In this document: piece by piece, positions 43,138-52,259 of the stretch
Position numbering within the stretch: position 1 is the stretch's first letter
How the letters are laid out: every line of letters starts with the position of its first letter
Assembly (NCBI GenBank): GCA_965229525.1
Contig: OZ245886.1
Location: 2,914,001 to 2,978,000, forward strand
Direction of reading: 5' to 3'
DNA length: 64,000 nucleotides
Source of the DNA: HXMU1420-13 sp965229525
GTDB lineage: Bacteria > Bacteroidota > Rhodothermia > Balneolales > Balneolaceae
Program-made: the position numbers and the translations under genes
Notes under the pieces: model-generated
Told to the model about the DNA's origin: nothing
Seen by the model: the letters and a program-made list of their open reading frames with translations, nothing else
Database searches by the model: none

Positions 43138-44058
43138 TTAAGCTACCTCCTCAGTTTTTAGATTATCCTCGCCAACAGTAGAGATGAAAATCTCATTTAA
43201 CGAAGGCTGAACACGTTCGAATTTGTGAATTTCTGCATGATCAATAGCAAGATGAAGAATCTCCTGCATATTCTGGCCGTTTAATACTCTAATCTCTGCA
43301 AAATTAGTAGATCGATTGTTAATTCGTACTCCTTCAAGTTTGTCTAAAAAGGAGCCATCTCCGGCGAATTCTAGATTAATCGTATTTTTCCCGAAAGATG
43401 ACTTTACTTCTCGAAGATCACCTTGAAGAACCGTCTTACCTTTATTGAATAAGCAAATGTCATCACACATTTGCTCTACTTGTTCCATTCTATGCGTCGA
43501 AAAGAGGATTGTTTTTCCTTGTGATTTTAAATCAATGATTACCTCTTTGAGAGTTTCACTATTAATTGGGTCTAAACCCGAGAATGGCTCATCGAATATG
43601 TAGATGTCCGGGTCGTGCGCTATGGTAGCAATGAACTGAATTTTTTGGGACATCCCTTTTGACAACTCACCAACTTCTTTCTTTTTCCAGTCTGAGGCTT
43701 CAAAACGATCTAACCAAAAATCTATGGCTTTTTTAGCGGCTGATGTCTGCATCCCTTTTAACTGTGTGAGATATAATAACTGTTCGCCAACCTTCATTTT
43801 TTTATATAAACCACGTTCTTCAGGCATATAACCAATCATCTTCTGCGTTGCCGGACTTGCAACCTCACCGTTGATAGTTATAAGTCCATTGTCGGGAGCC
43901 AAAATGTTATTGATCATCCTAATGGTGGTGGTTTTTCCGGCCCCATTTGGCCCCAATAATCCAAAGATTCGCCCTTTCTCTACCTTGAAGCTTACATCAC
44001 TTACTGCTTTATTCTTTCCAAATGCCTTTGATACCTCTTCTAAACGAATAATTTCCAT
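43138..44058 (-). CDS. ABC exporter ATP-binding protein (NatA-like)
   Basis: A 306-residue ATPase. Walker A GPNGAGKTTT (about residues 36-45), the ABC signature LSKGMSQKIQ (about 131-140, a variant of LSGGQ), Walker B DIYIFDEPFSGLDP (about 151-164) and H-loop STHRMEQ (about 187-193) are all present. The C-terminal 80 residues look like the DUF4162 domain of NatA-type ATPases. It pairs with the ABC-2 permease immediately downstream and diverges from glgA across a 134-base gap. Confidence 0.93.
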   Translation of the reverse strand: MEIIRLEEVSKAFGKNKAVSDVSFKVEKGRIFGLLGPNGAGKTTTIRMINNILAPDNGLITINGEVASPATQKMIGYMPEERGLYKKMKVGEQLLYLTQLKGMQTSAAKKAIDFWLDRFEASDWKKKEVGELSKGMSQKIQFIATIAHDPDIYIFDEPFSGLDPINSETLKEVIIDLKSQGKTILFSTHRMEQVEQMCDDICLFNKGKTVLQGDLREVKSSFGKNTINLEFAGDGSFLDKLEGVRINNRSTNFAEIRVLNGQNMQEILHLAIDHAEIHKFERVQPSLNEIFISTVGEDNLKTEEVA

Positions 44059-44192
44059 GCACTTTCATCTTTAATTTAATTTATCATAAAACTTTGATGA
44101 AGCTACACATATACATTGCAACATCAACAAAGATTTCTTATTTCTATCAGTAGCGGAATTACGCAGATTACTATAATGGGTTACATATAAAT

Positions 44193-45635
44193 ATGCATAT
44201 AATTCACCTTAGCGCGGAATGTTATCCAGCTGCGAAAGTCGGCGGACTTGGAGACGTTGTTGGTTCATTGCCAAAGTATTTAAACAAACAAGGAGAGTTT
44301 TGTGAAGTCATTATACCTAAATACAAAACCCCTTGGTTAGAATCTCAGGAGTATGATTTTGTTTGGGAAGCATCTGCACCCTTGGGGCATTCCTATTTCA
44401 ACTTCAAGATTTTCAAAGAAAGACATAATGTCCTTGGTTTCCCATTTTATGTCATCGACATACCAGGAAGATTTGATAGGCCGGGGGTTTATATAGATCC
44501 GTGGTCTGGTCATGGATATTGGGATGAGTTTGAACGTGCACTCTCCTTCCAAATTGCGGCCTTAGAATGGGTTAGAACGTTCCATGATACCCCTGATATC
44601 ATTCACTGTCATGACCATCATACGGGGCTTGTACCATTTATGATGAAACAAAGTGTGCGGTTTAGTTTGCTTGAGAATATTCCTTCCATTATCACTGTAC
44701 ATAATGCAGAATATCAGGGTCCAAACAATATGATGCATGCCGATTTATTGCCGCCATTTATTCCACAGAATTACGGATTACTAGAATGGAATGGACAATT
44801 AAATTCACTGGCCTCCGCTTTAAAATGTGCATGGCAGATTACAACAGTATCCGATAGTTATATGGATGAATTAGGATTTAGTTCAAGTGGTCTGGAACCC
44901 CTATTTCAACAGGAGGCATCAAAATCAAAAGGAATAGTAAACGGTATTGACAACGAAATTTGGGATCCTGCTACCGATCCATTAATTACGTTCAATTATT
45001 CTAGTAGAACCGTTAAATCAGGAAAGAAGAAAAATAAAGAAGTTTTATGCGAGCAGTTTGGCTTAAATCCGGAGCTACCGACGGTAGCATTTATTGGGCG
45101 GTTAGTTCGAGAAAAAGGAGCTGACTTACTGCCAGATTTGATCAAACATTTTATGGGTGATAAACATACAGTGAACTTCATCCTTTTAGGAACTGGCGAT
45201 CCTGTACTTCACGATATTTTTTCTCGTATGGAAGATGATCATTTTGGGTATTTCGACGCCACCCTGGAATACAACGAGCAGCTTGCTCATCAGATGTATG
45301 CAGGCTCTGATTTTATATTAATGCCTTCACGTGTTGAGCCATGCGGGCTAAATCAAATGTTTGCCATGCGATATGGTACTATTCCAATTGTTCGATCTGT
45401 TGGTGGGCTTATCGATACCGTGAAAGATATTAATGAAGGGGATGGATATGGAATTAGATTCGATGAATTCGCACTGCATGAAGCAGAGAATGCGATTGTT
45501 CGAGCCATTGAACTATTTAATAATAAAAAGGAATTACAGAAAGTAGTTTCAAGAATTATTAAGCTTGATTATTCATGGAATAATTCAGCAAAAGAGTATA
45601 TCAACATGTACAACGAACTTTTAAATAAGAAATAA
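44193..45635 (+). CDS. glgA: Glycogen synthase (GT5)
   Basis: Elongates alpha-1,4-glucan from ADP-glucose. The 480-residue protein starts MHIIHLSAECYPAAKVGGLGDVVGSLPK with the ADP-glucose KxGGLGDV loop, has DIIHCHDHHTGLVPFMM and TVHNAEYQG motifs, and in the C-terminal domain FIGRLVREKGADLLP and MPSRVEPCGLNQMFAMRYGTIPIVRSVGGLIDTV, the GT5 donor-binding segment. Length is normal for bacterial GlgA. Six bases separate it from glgC, so the two steps of glycogen synthesis are coupled. Confidence 0.94.
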   Translation: MHIIHLSAECYPAAKVGGLGDVVGSLPKYLNKQGEFCEVIIPKYKTPWLESQEYDFVWEASAPLGHSYFNFKIFKERHNVLGFPFYVIDIPGRFDRPGVYIDPWSGHGYWDEFERALSFQIAALEWVRTFHDTPDIIHCHDHHTGLVPFMMKQSVRFSLLENIPSIITVHNAEYQGPNNMMHADLLPPFIPQNYGLLEWNGQLNSLASALKCAWQITTVSDSYMDELGFSSSGLEPLFQQEASKSKGIVNGIDNEIWDPATDPLITFNYSSRTVKSGKKKNKEVLCEQFGLNPELPTVAFIGRLVREKGADLLPDLIKHFMGDKHTVNFILLGTGDPVLHDIFSRMEDDHFGYFDATLEYNEQLAHQMYAGSDFILMPSRVEPCGLNQMFAMRYGTIPIVRSVGGLIDTVKDINEGDGYGIRFDEFALHEAENAIVRAIELFNNKKELQKVVSRIIKLDYSWNNSAKEYINMYNELLNKK

Positions 45636-45641
45636 GGGATA

Positions 45642-46916
45642 ATGAAAGACTCTGTTATTGCAATCATTTTGGGTGGCGGTAGAGGAAGCCGATTATTCCC
45701 GCTTACCGGCCATCGTTCTAAACCTGCGGTGCCTGTGGGTGGAAAATATAGATTAGTGGATATTCCAATTTCGAATTGCCTGAATTCTGATATTCGCCGC
45801 ATTTATGTACTTACGCAGTTTAACTCTGCATCACTTAATCGGCATATCAAAAACTCTTTTAATTTCGACATGTTTAGTCGAGGATTCGTAGATATTCTTG
45901 CCGCTGAACAAACTGCCGATAACCCTGATTGGTTTCAAGGCACAGCTGATGCCGTTCGTCAGTGCATTCGCCACCTCGAAAATCATAACTATGAACATGT
46001 ATTAATACTTTCAGGCGATCAGCTTTACCAAATGGATTATCGGAAGCTGTTGAAGAGGCACAAGGAAAATAAGTCTCATCTAACGGTAGCCACCATCCCT
46101 GTAAATGCACAAGATGCAACCGGCTTTGGCATAATGAAAACAAATGACAAAGGTCTAATTGATAGTTTTGTTGAAAAACCAGCTATCGACGAATTAGAGG
46201 CTTGGGGATCTAAAGTACCGGAAGAATATGCATCGAAAGGGCGTCATTATTTAGCTTCGATGGGGATTTACGTTTTTAATAGGAAAACATTACTTGATCT
46301 CCTCGAAAGAAATCCGGATGCCACAGACTTTGGTAAAGAAATTATTCCAAAAACATTAGATGAAGGTTTTAAAGTAAGTAGTTACGAGTACGGTGGATAC
46401 TGGACAGACATTGGGACTATAAAAGCATTTTTTGAAGCAAATTTGGAAATGGCAGATACGGTTCCAGAATTCAATATGTATGATAATGATAACACAGTAT
46501 TTACACGAGCTCGTTTGCTACCGCCGTCTAAAGTAATGGGCACTACACTTGAAAATACCTTACTAGCCGAAGGAGCTATCGTTGAAGCCAGCCGAATAGT
46601 GCGTTCAGTAATTGGTATAAGATCCCGAATTGGAAAAGGTACTACAGTTGAACATTCCATTATTATGGGTAACGATTATTATCAATCGAAGGAATTTATT
46701 GATAGTGCATCTGCTGACAAACCGGCAATGGGTATTGGCCAACGCTGTTACATTAGTAATTGTATAATTGATAAAAATGCATGTGTTGGGAATGATGTTC
46801 GCATCGTTGGTGGAGATCATCTGCCGGATGGAGATCATCAATACCATTATGTACGAGATGGAATTGTAATTGTACCTAAAGGAAAAGTGATTCCTAATGG
46901 TACGGCAATTCAGTAA
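45642..46916 (+). CDS. glgC: Glucose-1-phosphate adenylyltransferase
   Basis: Makes ADP-glucose, the donor for GlgA. The 424-residue protein contains ILGGGRGSRLFPLTGHRSKPAVPVGGKYRLVDIPISNCLNS (about 9-49), the plant/bacterial AGPase nucleotide loop with effector residues, FNSASLNRH, WFQGTADAVRQ and the GDQLYQMDY metal-site segment. The C-terminal left-handed helix domain ends in the typical IVPKGKVIPNGTAI. It directly follows glgA; a bidirectional terminator lies behind it. Confidence 0.95.
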   Translation: MKDSVIAIILGGGRGSRLFPLTGHRSKPAVPVGGKYRLVDIPISNCLNSDIRRIYVLTQFNSASLNRHIKNSFNFDMFSRGFVDILAAEQTADNPDWFQGTADAVRQCIRHLENHNYEHVLILSGDQLYQMDYRKLLKRHKENKSHLTVATIPVNAQDATGFGIMKTNDKGLIDSFVEKPAIDELEAWGSKVPEEYASKGRHYLASMGIYVFNRKTLLDLLERNPDATDFGKEIIPKTLDEGFKVSSYEYGGYWTDIGTIKAFFEANLEMADTVPEFNMYDNDNTVFTRARLLPPSKVMGTTLENTLLAEGAIVEASRIVRSVIGIRSRIGKGTTVEHSIIMGNDYYQSKEFIDSASADKPAMGIGQRCYISNCIIDKNACVGNDVRIVGGDHLPDGDHQYHYVRDGIVIVPKGKVIPNGTAIQ

Positions 46917-46934
46917 TCAAATTAATGAATACAA

Positions 46935-46970
46935 AAAAAGCCTTCCTCATTTCTGAAGAAGGCTTTTTCT
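46935..46970. terminator. Bidirectional terminator between glgC and sucD
   Basis: AAAAAGCCTTC (46935-46945) and GAAGGCTTTTT (46958-46968) form an 11-base perfect stem with a 12-base loop, with an A-run on one side and a T-run on the other, so it can act in both directions for the convergent glgC and sucD genes. Confidence 0.92.
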
Positions 46971-46985
46971 TTTTTAGCATATTAT

Positions 46986-47855
46986 TTAAGCAAGCATACC
47001 TTTCAGGGTCTCACCAATATCTGCCGGGCTTTCTACTACTGTAATACCAGCCTCAGCAAGAGCTTTTTTCTTTTCCTGAGCCGTTCCTTTTCCACCGGCA
47101 ATGATTGCACCTGCATGCCCCATTCTCCGGCCCGGAGGAGCCGTAGAACCCGCAATAAATGCAACAACCGGTTTAGTAACGTGCTCTTTGATATAAGCTG
47201 CTGCTTCTTCCTCGGCTGAACCTCCAATCTCTCCAATCAACACAATTGAATCTGTATCAGGGTCTTCCTGGAATAATTTTACAGCATCTAAGTGAGTTGT
47301 GCCGATAACAGGGTCACCACCAATTCCAATTGCGGTCGACTGTCCTAATCCTACTTTAGAAAGTTGGTCAACTGCTTCGTAAGTCAAAGTTCCTGAACGA
47401 GAGATTAATCCAACATTTCCGGGTGTAAAAATATGACCCGGCATAATACCAATTTTTGCCTCGCCAGGAGTGATAACACCCGGGCAATTTGGCCCAACCA
47501 AAGTAGCACCATGACTTTTCACGATTTGTTTTGCAACGATCATGTCTTTTACTGGGATTCCCTCAGTTATGGTGATAATCACTTTTATTCCTGCAAAAGC
47601 AGCTTCTGTGATTGCATCCGCTGCAAATGCCGGCGGAACAAAAATCACGGTTGTGTTCGCACCTTCCTGATCAACGGCATCTTTTACGGTGTTAAAAACT
47701 GGTCGATCTAAATGTTTTTGCCCACCTTTACCAGGGGTAACTCCACCAACTACGTTTGTACCATATTCTATCATCTGTTCTGCGTGGAAGCTACCTTCGC
47801 TTCCCGTAAATCCCTGAACTATAAGGCGTGTGTCCTTTCCAACTAATACGCTCAT
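46986..47855 (-). CDS. sucD: Succinyl-CoA ligase (ADP-forming) alpha subunit
   Basis: TCA-cycle enzyme subunit that carries the phosphohistidine. The 289-residue protein has the CoA-binding Rossmann segment VQGFTGSEGSFHAEQM (about 13-28), GTNVVGGVTPGKGG, GPNCPGVITPGEAKIGIMPG (about 121-140) and the active-site His in GRRMGHAGAI (H247, matching His246 of E. coli SucD). Length is normal. The beta subunit gene sucC is not in the window, so the two subunits are encoded apart. Confidence 0.95.
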   Translation of the reverse strand: MSVLVGKDTRLIVQGFTGSEGSFHAEQMIEYGTNVVGGVTPGKGGQKHLDRPVFNTVKDAVDQEGANTTVIFVPPAFAADAITEAAFAGIKVIITITEGIPVKDMIVAKQIVKSHGATLVGPNCPGVITPGEAKIGIMPGHIFTPGNVGLISRSGTLTYEAVDQLSKVGLGQSTAIGIGGDPVIGTTHLDAVKLFQEDPDTDSIVLIGEIGGSAEEEAAAYIKEHVTKPVVAFIAGSTAPPGRRMGHAGAIIAGGKGTAQEKKKALAEAGITVVESPADIGETLKGMLA

Positions 47856-47956
47856 CCTAAAAATTTTTAAAGTGTGATTTTTGCGGGCGGGAATATACGG
47901 GCTGAATTGCTAAGTAGCTAAATGAGAAGCTTTAATTCTGGTTAAATATTTGTCTT

Positions 47957-47984
47957 AAGTGAAAAGTGAAAAGTGAAAAGTGAA
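47957..47984. repeat. Four tandem AAGTGAA heptamers
   Basis: AAGTGAA is repeated four times without interruption in the 226-base gap between sucD and dnaG. It is a simple 7-bp microsatellite outside any gene, about 100 bases upstream of the dnaG start; slippage here could alter promoter spacing, but nothing shows that it does. Confidence 0.9.
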
Positions 47985-48081
47985 ACAGGAGATCAGAGGA
48001 ATCCCAATTCACGTTTAAAACTTTACTCTCTTGGAACTATGAAACTTTGTAACTCAATAACTTTGTCGCTATCATTCAAAA

Positions 48082-50100
48082 ATGATCACCGATGCCAAGA
48101 AGGAAGAAGTAAAAGATGCTGCTGATATTGTCGAAGTCGTCTCAGACTATGTGAAATTAAAGCGTTCTGGAAGTGGATTTTCGGGTTTATGCCCATACCA
48201 TAATGAAAAGACTCCATCTTTTAATGTGAATCCAGGATTGGGCATTTATAAGTGCTTTGGGTGTGGTGAATCGGGTGATGTATTCCAATTTGTGATGGAT
48301 CAGGAAGGGATTGGGTTTACCGAAGCTGTGCGTCAACTTGCAGACCGATATGGAGTGTTTATCCCTGAAGAAGAAACTAGTTTTGAAGAGACCGAGAATT
48401 ATCAGCTAAAAGAAGGGATCTACCATGCGTTGAAGTTCGCAGGTGTATTCTATTATCGCAATTTAGTGGAGAATCCTGAAGCACAGAAAGCCATGGAGTA
48501 TCTGACCAAACGTGGCTATAATCTGGATATCATAAAAAGGTTCGGACTTGGTTACTCACCAGCCTCGGGGAGTGAGTTGTATAATGCTGCGATGGGAGCT
48601 GGTGTCGACCTTCAATATTTGATTGAGGCGGATCTGATCAAGCCAAGTAATCGGGGCGACGGGTACTACGATACATTCAGGGGGCGGTTGATGTTTCCAA
48701 TCTTTTCCCCAACGAACAAAGTGATCGCCTTTGCAGGTCGGGTTCTGGGAAATGAGAAAACAGCAAAGTACATCAATTCGGCACAGACCAAAGTGTACAA
48801 TAAAAGTGATGTTGTTTATGGAGTCAACTTTGCCAAGAATGAAATTCGAAAACAGAAAGAAGTTGTTCTGGTTGAAGGATATACGGATGTAATCACTCTA
48901 AATGAGCATGGAATTAAAAATGTGGTAGCAAGTTCGGGGACCGCATTAACTCCCGGTCAGATGAAGATTTTGCATCGATATGGCGAAAAGATCGTTATGA
49001 TTTATGATTCCGATTCAGCCGGACAAAATGCGATGAGAAGAGGTATTGATATTGCACTAGCTGAAGGAATGGATGTTCAACTACTAGAGCTGCCTGAAGG
49101 TGAAGATCCAGATTCATTTGTAAAACAGTTTGGGAAAAAATCTTTTCTTGATTTCCAGAGAAAAGAACAAAAAAACATTGTTGATTTCATCTTTTTCAAA
49201 GCTGATCAAAAAAATCTGCTAACTGATCCGAAAGCATTTCCTGGAATTATTGAGGATGTACTACTCGCAATTTCAAACATAAAAGATGAGTTGTTTAGAC
49301 AGTCATTTGTCCAACATTTGCATAGAATATCACAGCAATTTCAAAAAAGATCTGACAAGGATTTATTTGATATGCTTGCAAGGATTAGATTATCAAAAAT
49401 TGAGGAAGAAGAGCGATCGTTCAAGAGAAATATTACAACTGATGAAGAAGTAAACACTTTCAGTCAAAATGAGTTTTCTGAGAATAAAGTAGATGATCAG
49501 TCGGTCAATGTTTCTAGTAAAAAAGAAGATCGTAGTTTTTCACTTCAAAAGCCTATCTATGAGAAAGAGCTTATTCGTTTGATGATTACGTATGGCAATG
49601 AAATGGTGGAGTATATTTGCTCTTTAACGAACGACCGATTGTTCGAGGATTCAGAGTTAGCAGAGTTTTATCGGGATATCGTTTCTAGATATAAAAGAAA
49701 ACAAGAGGTAACCATAGATGTTTACTCTGCGATGAGTGATCCATTTCCAAGATTGGTTGGCGATGTTTTACTTGAAAGATATGCGGCCAGTGAACGTCAC
49801 GAAGAGAAGATTGGGATGAAATATGAAAAGGATAAAAATCCTTATCGAACGGCAAAAAGTACGATTAAAACTTTAGAGTTGAGTTTCTTTAAAAGGAAAA
49901 GGGAGGAGTTGGCTGAAAAACTTCGATCTGCAACGGATGAGGAAAAACGCAAAATCATACAAGTTCAGGCGGATATTCAATCAAAAATTACCCAAAGAGA
50001 ACGTGTCGATTCCGATGACTTTTATCCGGATCCAAAAGGTTTAAAAGACAATCCTACCAGTGATAAAGTATTCTCCTACAAGATGAAGGGCGAGCATTAA
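48082..50100 (+). CDS. dnaG: DNA primase
   Basis: Synthesises RNA primers at the replication fork. The 672-residue protein has an N-terminal zinc ribbon (C37, H40, C58, C61 in CPYH...CFGC), the RNA-polymerase core with YGVNFAKNEIRKQKEVVLVEGYTDVI (Toprim Glu) and MIYDSDSAGQNAMRRGIDIAL (Toprim Asp pair) and a divergent C-terminal helicase-interaction region from about 450 on. Length and order are normal for bacterial DnaG. The usual rpsU-dnaG-rpoD operon is not seen: sucD is divergent upstream and a minus-strand lipoprotein gene follows. Confidence 0.94.
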   Translation: MITDAKKEEVKDAADIVEVVSDYVKLKRSGSGFSGLCPYHNEKTPSFNVNPGLGIYKCFGCGESGDVFQFVMDQEGIGFTEAVRQLADRYGVFIPEEETSFEETENYQLKEGIYHALKFAGVFYYRNLVENPEAQKAMEYLTKRGYNLDIIKRFGLGYSPASGSELYNAAMGAGVDLQYLIEADLIKPSNRGDGYYDTFRGRLMFPIFSPTNKVIAFAGRVLGNEKTAKYINSAQTKVYNKSDVVYGVNFAKNEIRKQKEVVLVEGYTDVITLNEHGIKNVVASSGTALTPGQMKILHRYGEKIVMIYDSDSAGQNAMRRGIDIALAEGMDVQLLELPEGEDPDSFVKQFGKKSFLDFQRKEQKNIVDFIFFKADQKNLLTDPKAFPGIIEDVLLAISNIKDELFRQSFVQHLHRISQQFQKRSDKDLFDMLARIRLSKIEEEERSFKRNITTDEEVNTFSQNEFSENKVDDQSVNVSSKKEDRSFSLQKPIYEKELIRLMITYGNEMVEYICSLTNDRLFEDSELAEFYRDIVSRYKRKQEVTIDVYSAMSDPFPRLVGDVLLERYAASERHEEKIGMKYEKDKNPYRTAKSTIKTLELSFFKRKREELAEKLRSATDEEKRKIIQVQADIQSKITQRERVDSDDFYPDPKGLKDNPTSDKVFSYKMKGEH

Positions 50101-50204
50101 CCTCTTTACAGTGTACAACGATCATTTAAATATTGTTAATGGTATTGGGTTGATTCCGATTCCTTACTCATCATAAATGTTAGATTCTTGGGAGGAGGTA
50201 GGAA

Positions 50205-51002
50205 TTAAAAACATATTCCAGTGGTACCAATACTGATTACTTGTGAAGAAACTTTATCGATATACACATTTGCACCGTAAAAATCCAAATTCCAAGCAAT
50301 TAGGAATACTCTTTTATCTGAAAGATCATAAGTAATAATCTCACTAGTAATATTTCTTAAGTGACTTTCACTTAATCCCACCTCATAATCGCAAACATGG
50401 TTTATTTTTTTTCCTGAATCCAAATTGATTGCCTCAATTGCTGATAGTTGAGGTTCAAATTGAAAATTTGGGATAAAAATATCCTTTCCATACCAAACGC
50501 CTTGAATGTTGAGAATTCCCTTAGATGAGAGCCCAACCTGATAACCAGTGAATGGTAATGTTGCACCGGCATTCGTTTCTTGTTCGTAGGTAGAAAGTGA
50601 CCATAATGTGCTATCCTCAGAATTACTGAATTCACGAAAGTATATGAGTGATGTATCAACAACATTAGTGAATTCAGAAAATTCATAGAGTACACTCTCA
50701 AGTTCCATTCGAATACTATCAGCATTTGATAGTGGATCTAAATCTTCCAAGTATTCATAATCACGAAAATTAAAATTGAAGTCACCGAATTTACTTATTT
50801 CAGTGTACCAAGCTAATTGATCTGGAAGAGTAGCAATAAATGCATCAATTTCCGTTTGTGAGTAGGCTTCAATGTAGTCTGGATATCCATTGATCTGATT
50901 GAACTCATAGTTTACTTCAAGCAAAGGAATTTCAGACTCTGAATTTGTTGTATTGCACCCAAGAATTAGTAGTGCGACTAAGAAGCAGCTTTTTTTGAAC
51001 AT
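50205..51002 (-). CDS. Lipoprotein of unknown function
   Basis: About 265 residues from ATG at 51002 (a longer frame from 51041 adds an unlikely leader). The N-terminus MFKKSCFLVALLILGCNTTNSE is a clear lipoprotein signal with LGC lipobox. The mature part is acidic and beta-rich; it contains LNFDYEF-like strands and a GISTTGICF C-terminus but no family I recognise. It sits alone downstream of dnaG on the other strand, with no terminator I can define in the 104-base gap. Confidence 0.75.
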   Translation of the reverse strand: MFKKSCFLVALLILGCNTTNSESEIPLLEVNYEFNQINGYPDYIEAYSQTEIDAFIATLPDQLAWYTEISKFGDFNFNFRDYEYLEDLDPLSNADSIRMELESVLYEFSEFTNVVDTSLIYFREFSNSEDSTLWSLSTYEQETNAGATLPFTGYQVGLSSKGILNIQGVWYGKDIFIPNFQFEPQLSAIEAINLDSGKKINHVCDYEVGLSESHLRNITSEIITYDLSDKRVFLIAWNLDFYGANVYIDKVSSQVISIGTTGICF

Positions 51003-51092
51003 ATGATTTCCCCGTAATTCATTAATAAACAGGAAACTCATAAAGAAATTGTGAAGTTCTTAACTATGAATAATAATTATTAAAAATACCTT

Positions 51093-51148
51093 CACTGCTC
51101 ACTGCTCACTGCTCACTGCTCACTGCTCACTGCTCACTGCTCACTGCT
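51093..51148. repeat. Eight tandem CACTGCT heptamers at a gene end
   Basis: Eight uninterrupted copies of CACTGCT (51093-51148) lie between the lipoprotein gene and the PhnB-like gene and contain the stop codon (51141-51143) and last codon of the latter. Because the extra copies lie after the stop, length changes would not alter the protein unless the first copies were affected. Confidence 0.95.
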
Positions 51149-51554
51149 GCTCCTTCTGATGATTCAACATCCACCGGATACCAAACTTATCTTCTAATTG
51201 TCCGAAGATGGCGCCCCAAAATGTATCCTGTAAATCCATATGTATGTTACCACTTTCAGATAGTTTTCCCCATGTTAATCGAAGGTTTGTCTCATTCTCA
51301 AAAGAAATATTTAGGTGAACATTATCCCCAGGTGTGATTTTTTTATGTGGTGGTCCATCCGAAAACATCATACTCTGATTGCCGATTTTCAATTCAGCGT
51401 GCATAATCTTTTCTTTGTAGTCATCATCAACCGGCATACTTGCATCTCCAAAACGCTGCAAGTTGATGATTTCTCCATTAAATACTTTTTTGTAAAAATT
51501 AAGGGCTTCTTCGCAGTTACCGGGAAAAAATAAGTAAGGTGAGATACTGTCCAT
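51141..51554 (-). CDS. PhnB-like VOC family protein
   Basis: A 137-residue VOC protein of the PhnB/3-demethylubiquinone-methyltransferase-like kind: SPYLFFPGNCEEALNFYKKVFNGEI (about 5-29), IMHAELKIGNQSMMFSDGPP (about 50-69) and the C-terminal WGAIFGQLEDKFGIRWMLNH, which is the standard closing motif. Function of these small proteins is largely unknown. Its last codon and stop lie inside a heptamer repeat. Confidence 0.88.
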   Translation of the reverse strand: MDSISPYLFFPGNCEEALNFYKKVFNGEIINLQRFGDASMPVDDDYKEKIMHAELKIGNQSMMFSDGPPHKKITPGDNVHLNISFENETNLRLTWGKLSESGNIHMDLQDTFWGAIFGQLEDKFGIRWMLNHQKEQQ

Positions 51555-51593
51555 AACTCTTATGATTTTAAATGTGGGCAGTATAGCCGAATT

Positions 51594-52259
51594 CTACATT
51601 CGTGTCAAAGCATAGACCAAAATATTAACACCCATTTTTAAGGCATTTTCACGCTTTTCTTGTGGATTATTATGCACTTCTGCATCAGCCCAACCATCCC
51701 CTAAATTCGACTCAAAGGTATAGTACATCACCAATTTTCCTTGATGGAATAACCCATAGCCCCGAGGAGCCTGATTATCATGTTCATGGATTTTAGGTAG
51801 TCCATTTTCAAATGGGAAAACCTGATTATAAATGGGATGGTTAAAAGGCAGTTCAATAAGCTCTTCATCGGGAAATACACGAGCCATTAAATCACGGATG
51901 TGTTCATCTAAGCCGTAATCATCATCAACATAGAGGAAGCCACCATTTTCTAGATAATTTCGAAGATTCCCAACTTCTGAGTTATTCGCAGTGATAGTTC
52001 CATGACCCGTTAAAAACAAGAAAGGGTAGTTGTGAATTTCAGTGCTGCCAAGTGCCACATCTTTGTAATCCGGATTTATGCTAATCGGTACCTGTCGGTT
52101 GATATAGCTAATCAAATTAGAAAGAGAAGAGGGGTCGTTATACCAATCGCCACCTCCTCGGTATTGAACTCTGGCTATTTCGAAGGAACCATTTGTTTGA
52201 GCAAATATACTTGAAGGAAGTATCAGTAAAAGTAAAAGAAGCAGACGCTTTAGAATCAA
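51594..52259 (-). CDS. DUF4159 domain secreted protein
   Basis: A 221-residue protein with a signal peptide (1-20, ending SIFAQ), starting at TTG (52259) that overlaps the TGA of the upstream DUF4249 gene (TTGA). The mature part matches DUF4159: FEIARVQYRGGGDWYNDPSSLSNL (about 26-49), YPFLFLTGHGTITANNSEVGNLRNYLENGGFLYVDDDYG (about 78-116), and LPFNHPIYN. The fold of the GHG...LENGGFL part resembles the glutamine-amidotransferase-like class, but no catalytic Cys is visible. It is the third gene of a TonB-receptor operon; function unknown. Confidence 0.85.
   Translation of the reverse strand: MILKRLLLLLLLILPSSIFAQTNGSFEIARVQYRGGGDWYNDPSSLSNLISYINRQVPISINPDYKDVALGSTEIHNYPFLFLTGHGTITANNSEVGNLRNYLENGGFLYVDDDYGLDEHIRDLMARVFPDEELIELPFNHPIYNQVFPFENGLPKIHEHDNQAPRGYGLFHQGKLVMYYTFESNLGDGWADAEVHNNPQEKRENALKMGVNILVYALTRM

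Noticed and set aside
47957..47984. Possible operator or CRISPR unit (AAGTGAA repeats)
   Set aside because: Direct 7-bp tandem repeat without symmetry or spacers; no regulator site can be supported.
51093..51148. CRISPR-like array (CACTGCT repeats)
   Set aside because: Repeats are 7 bases without spacers; a simple microsatellite.
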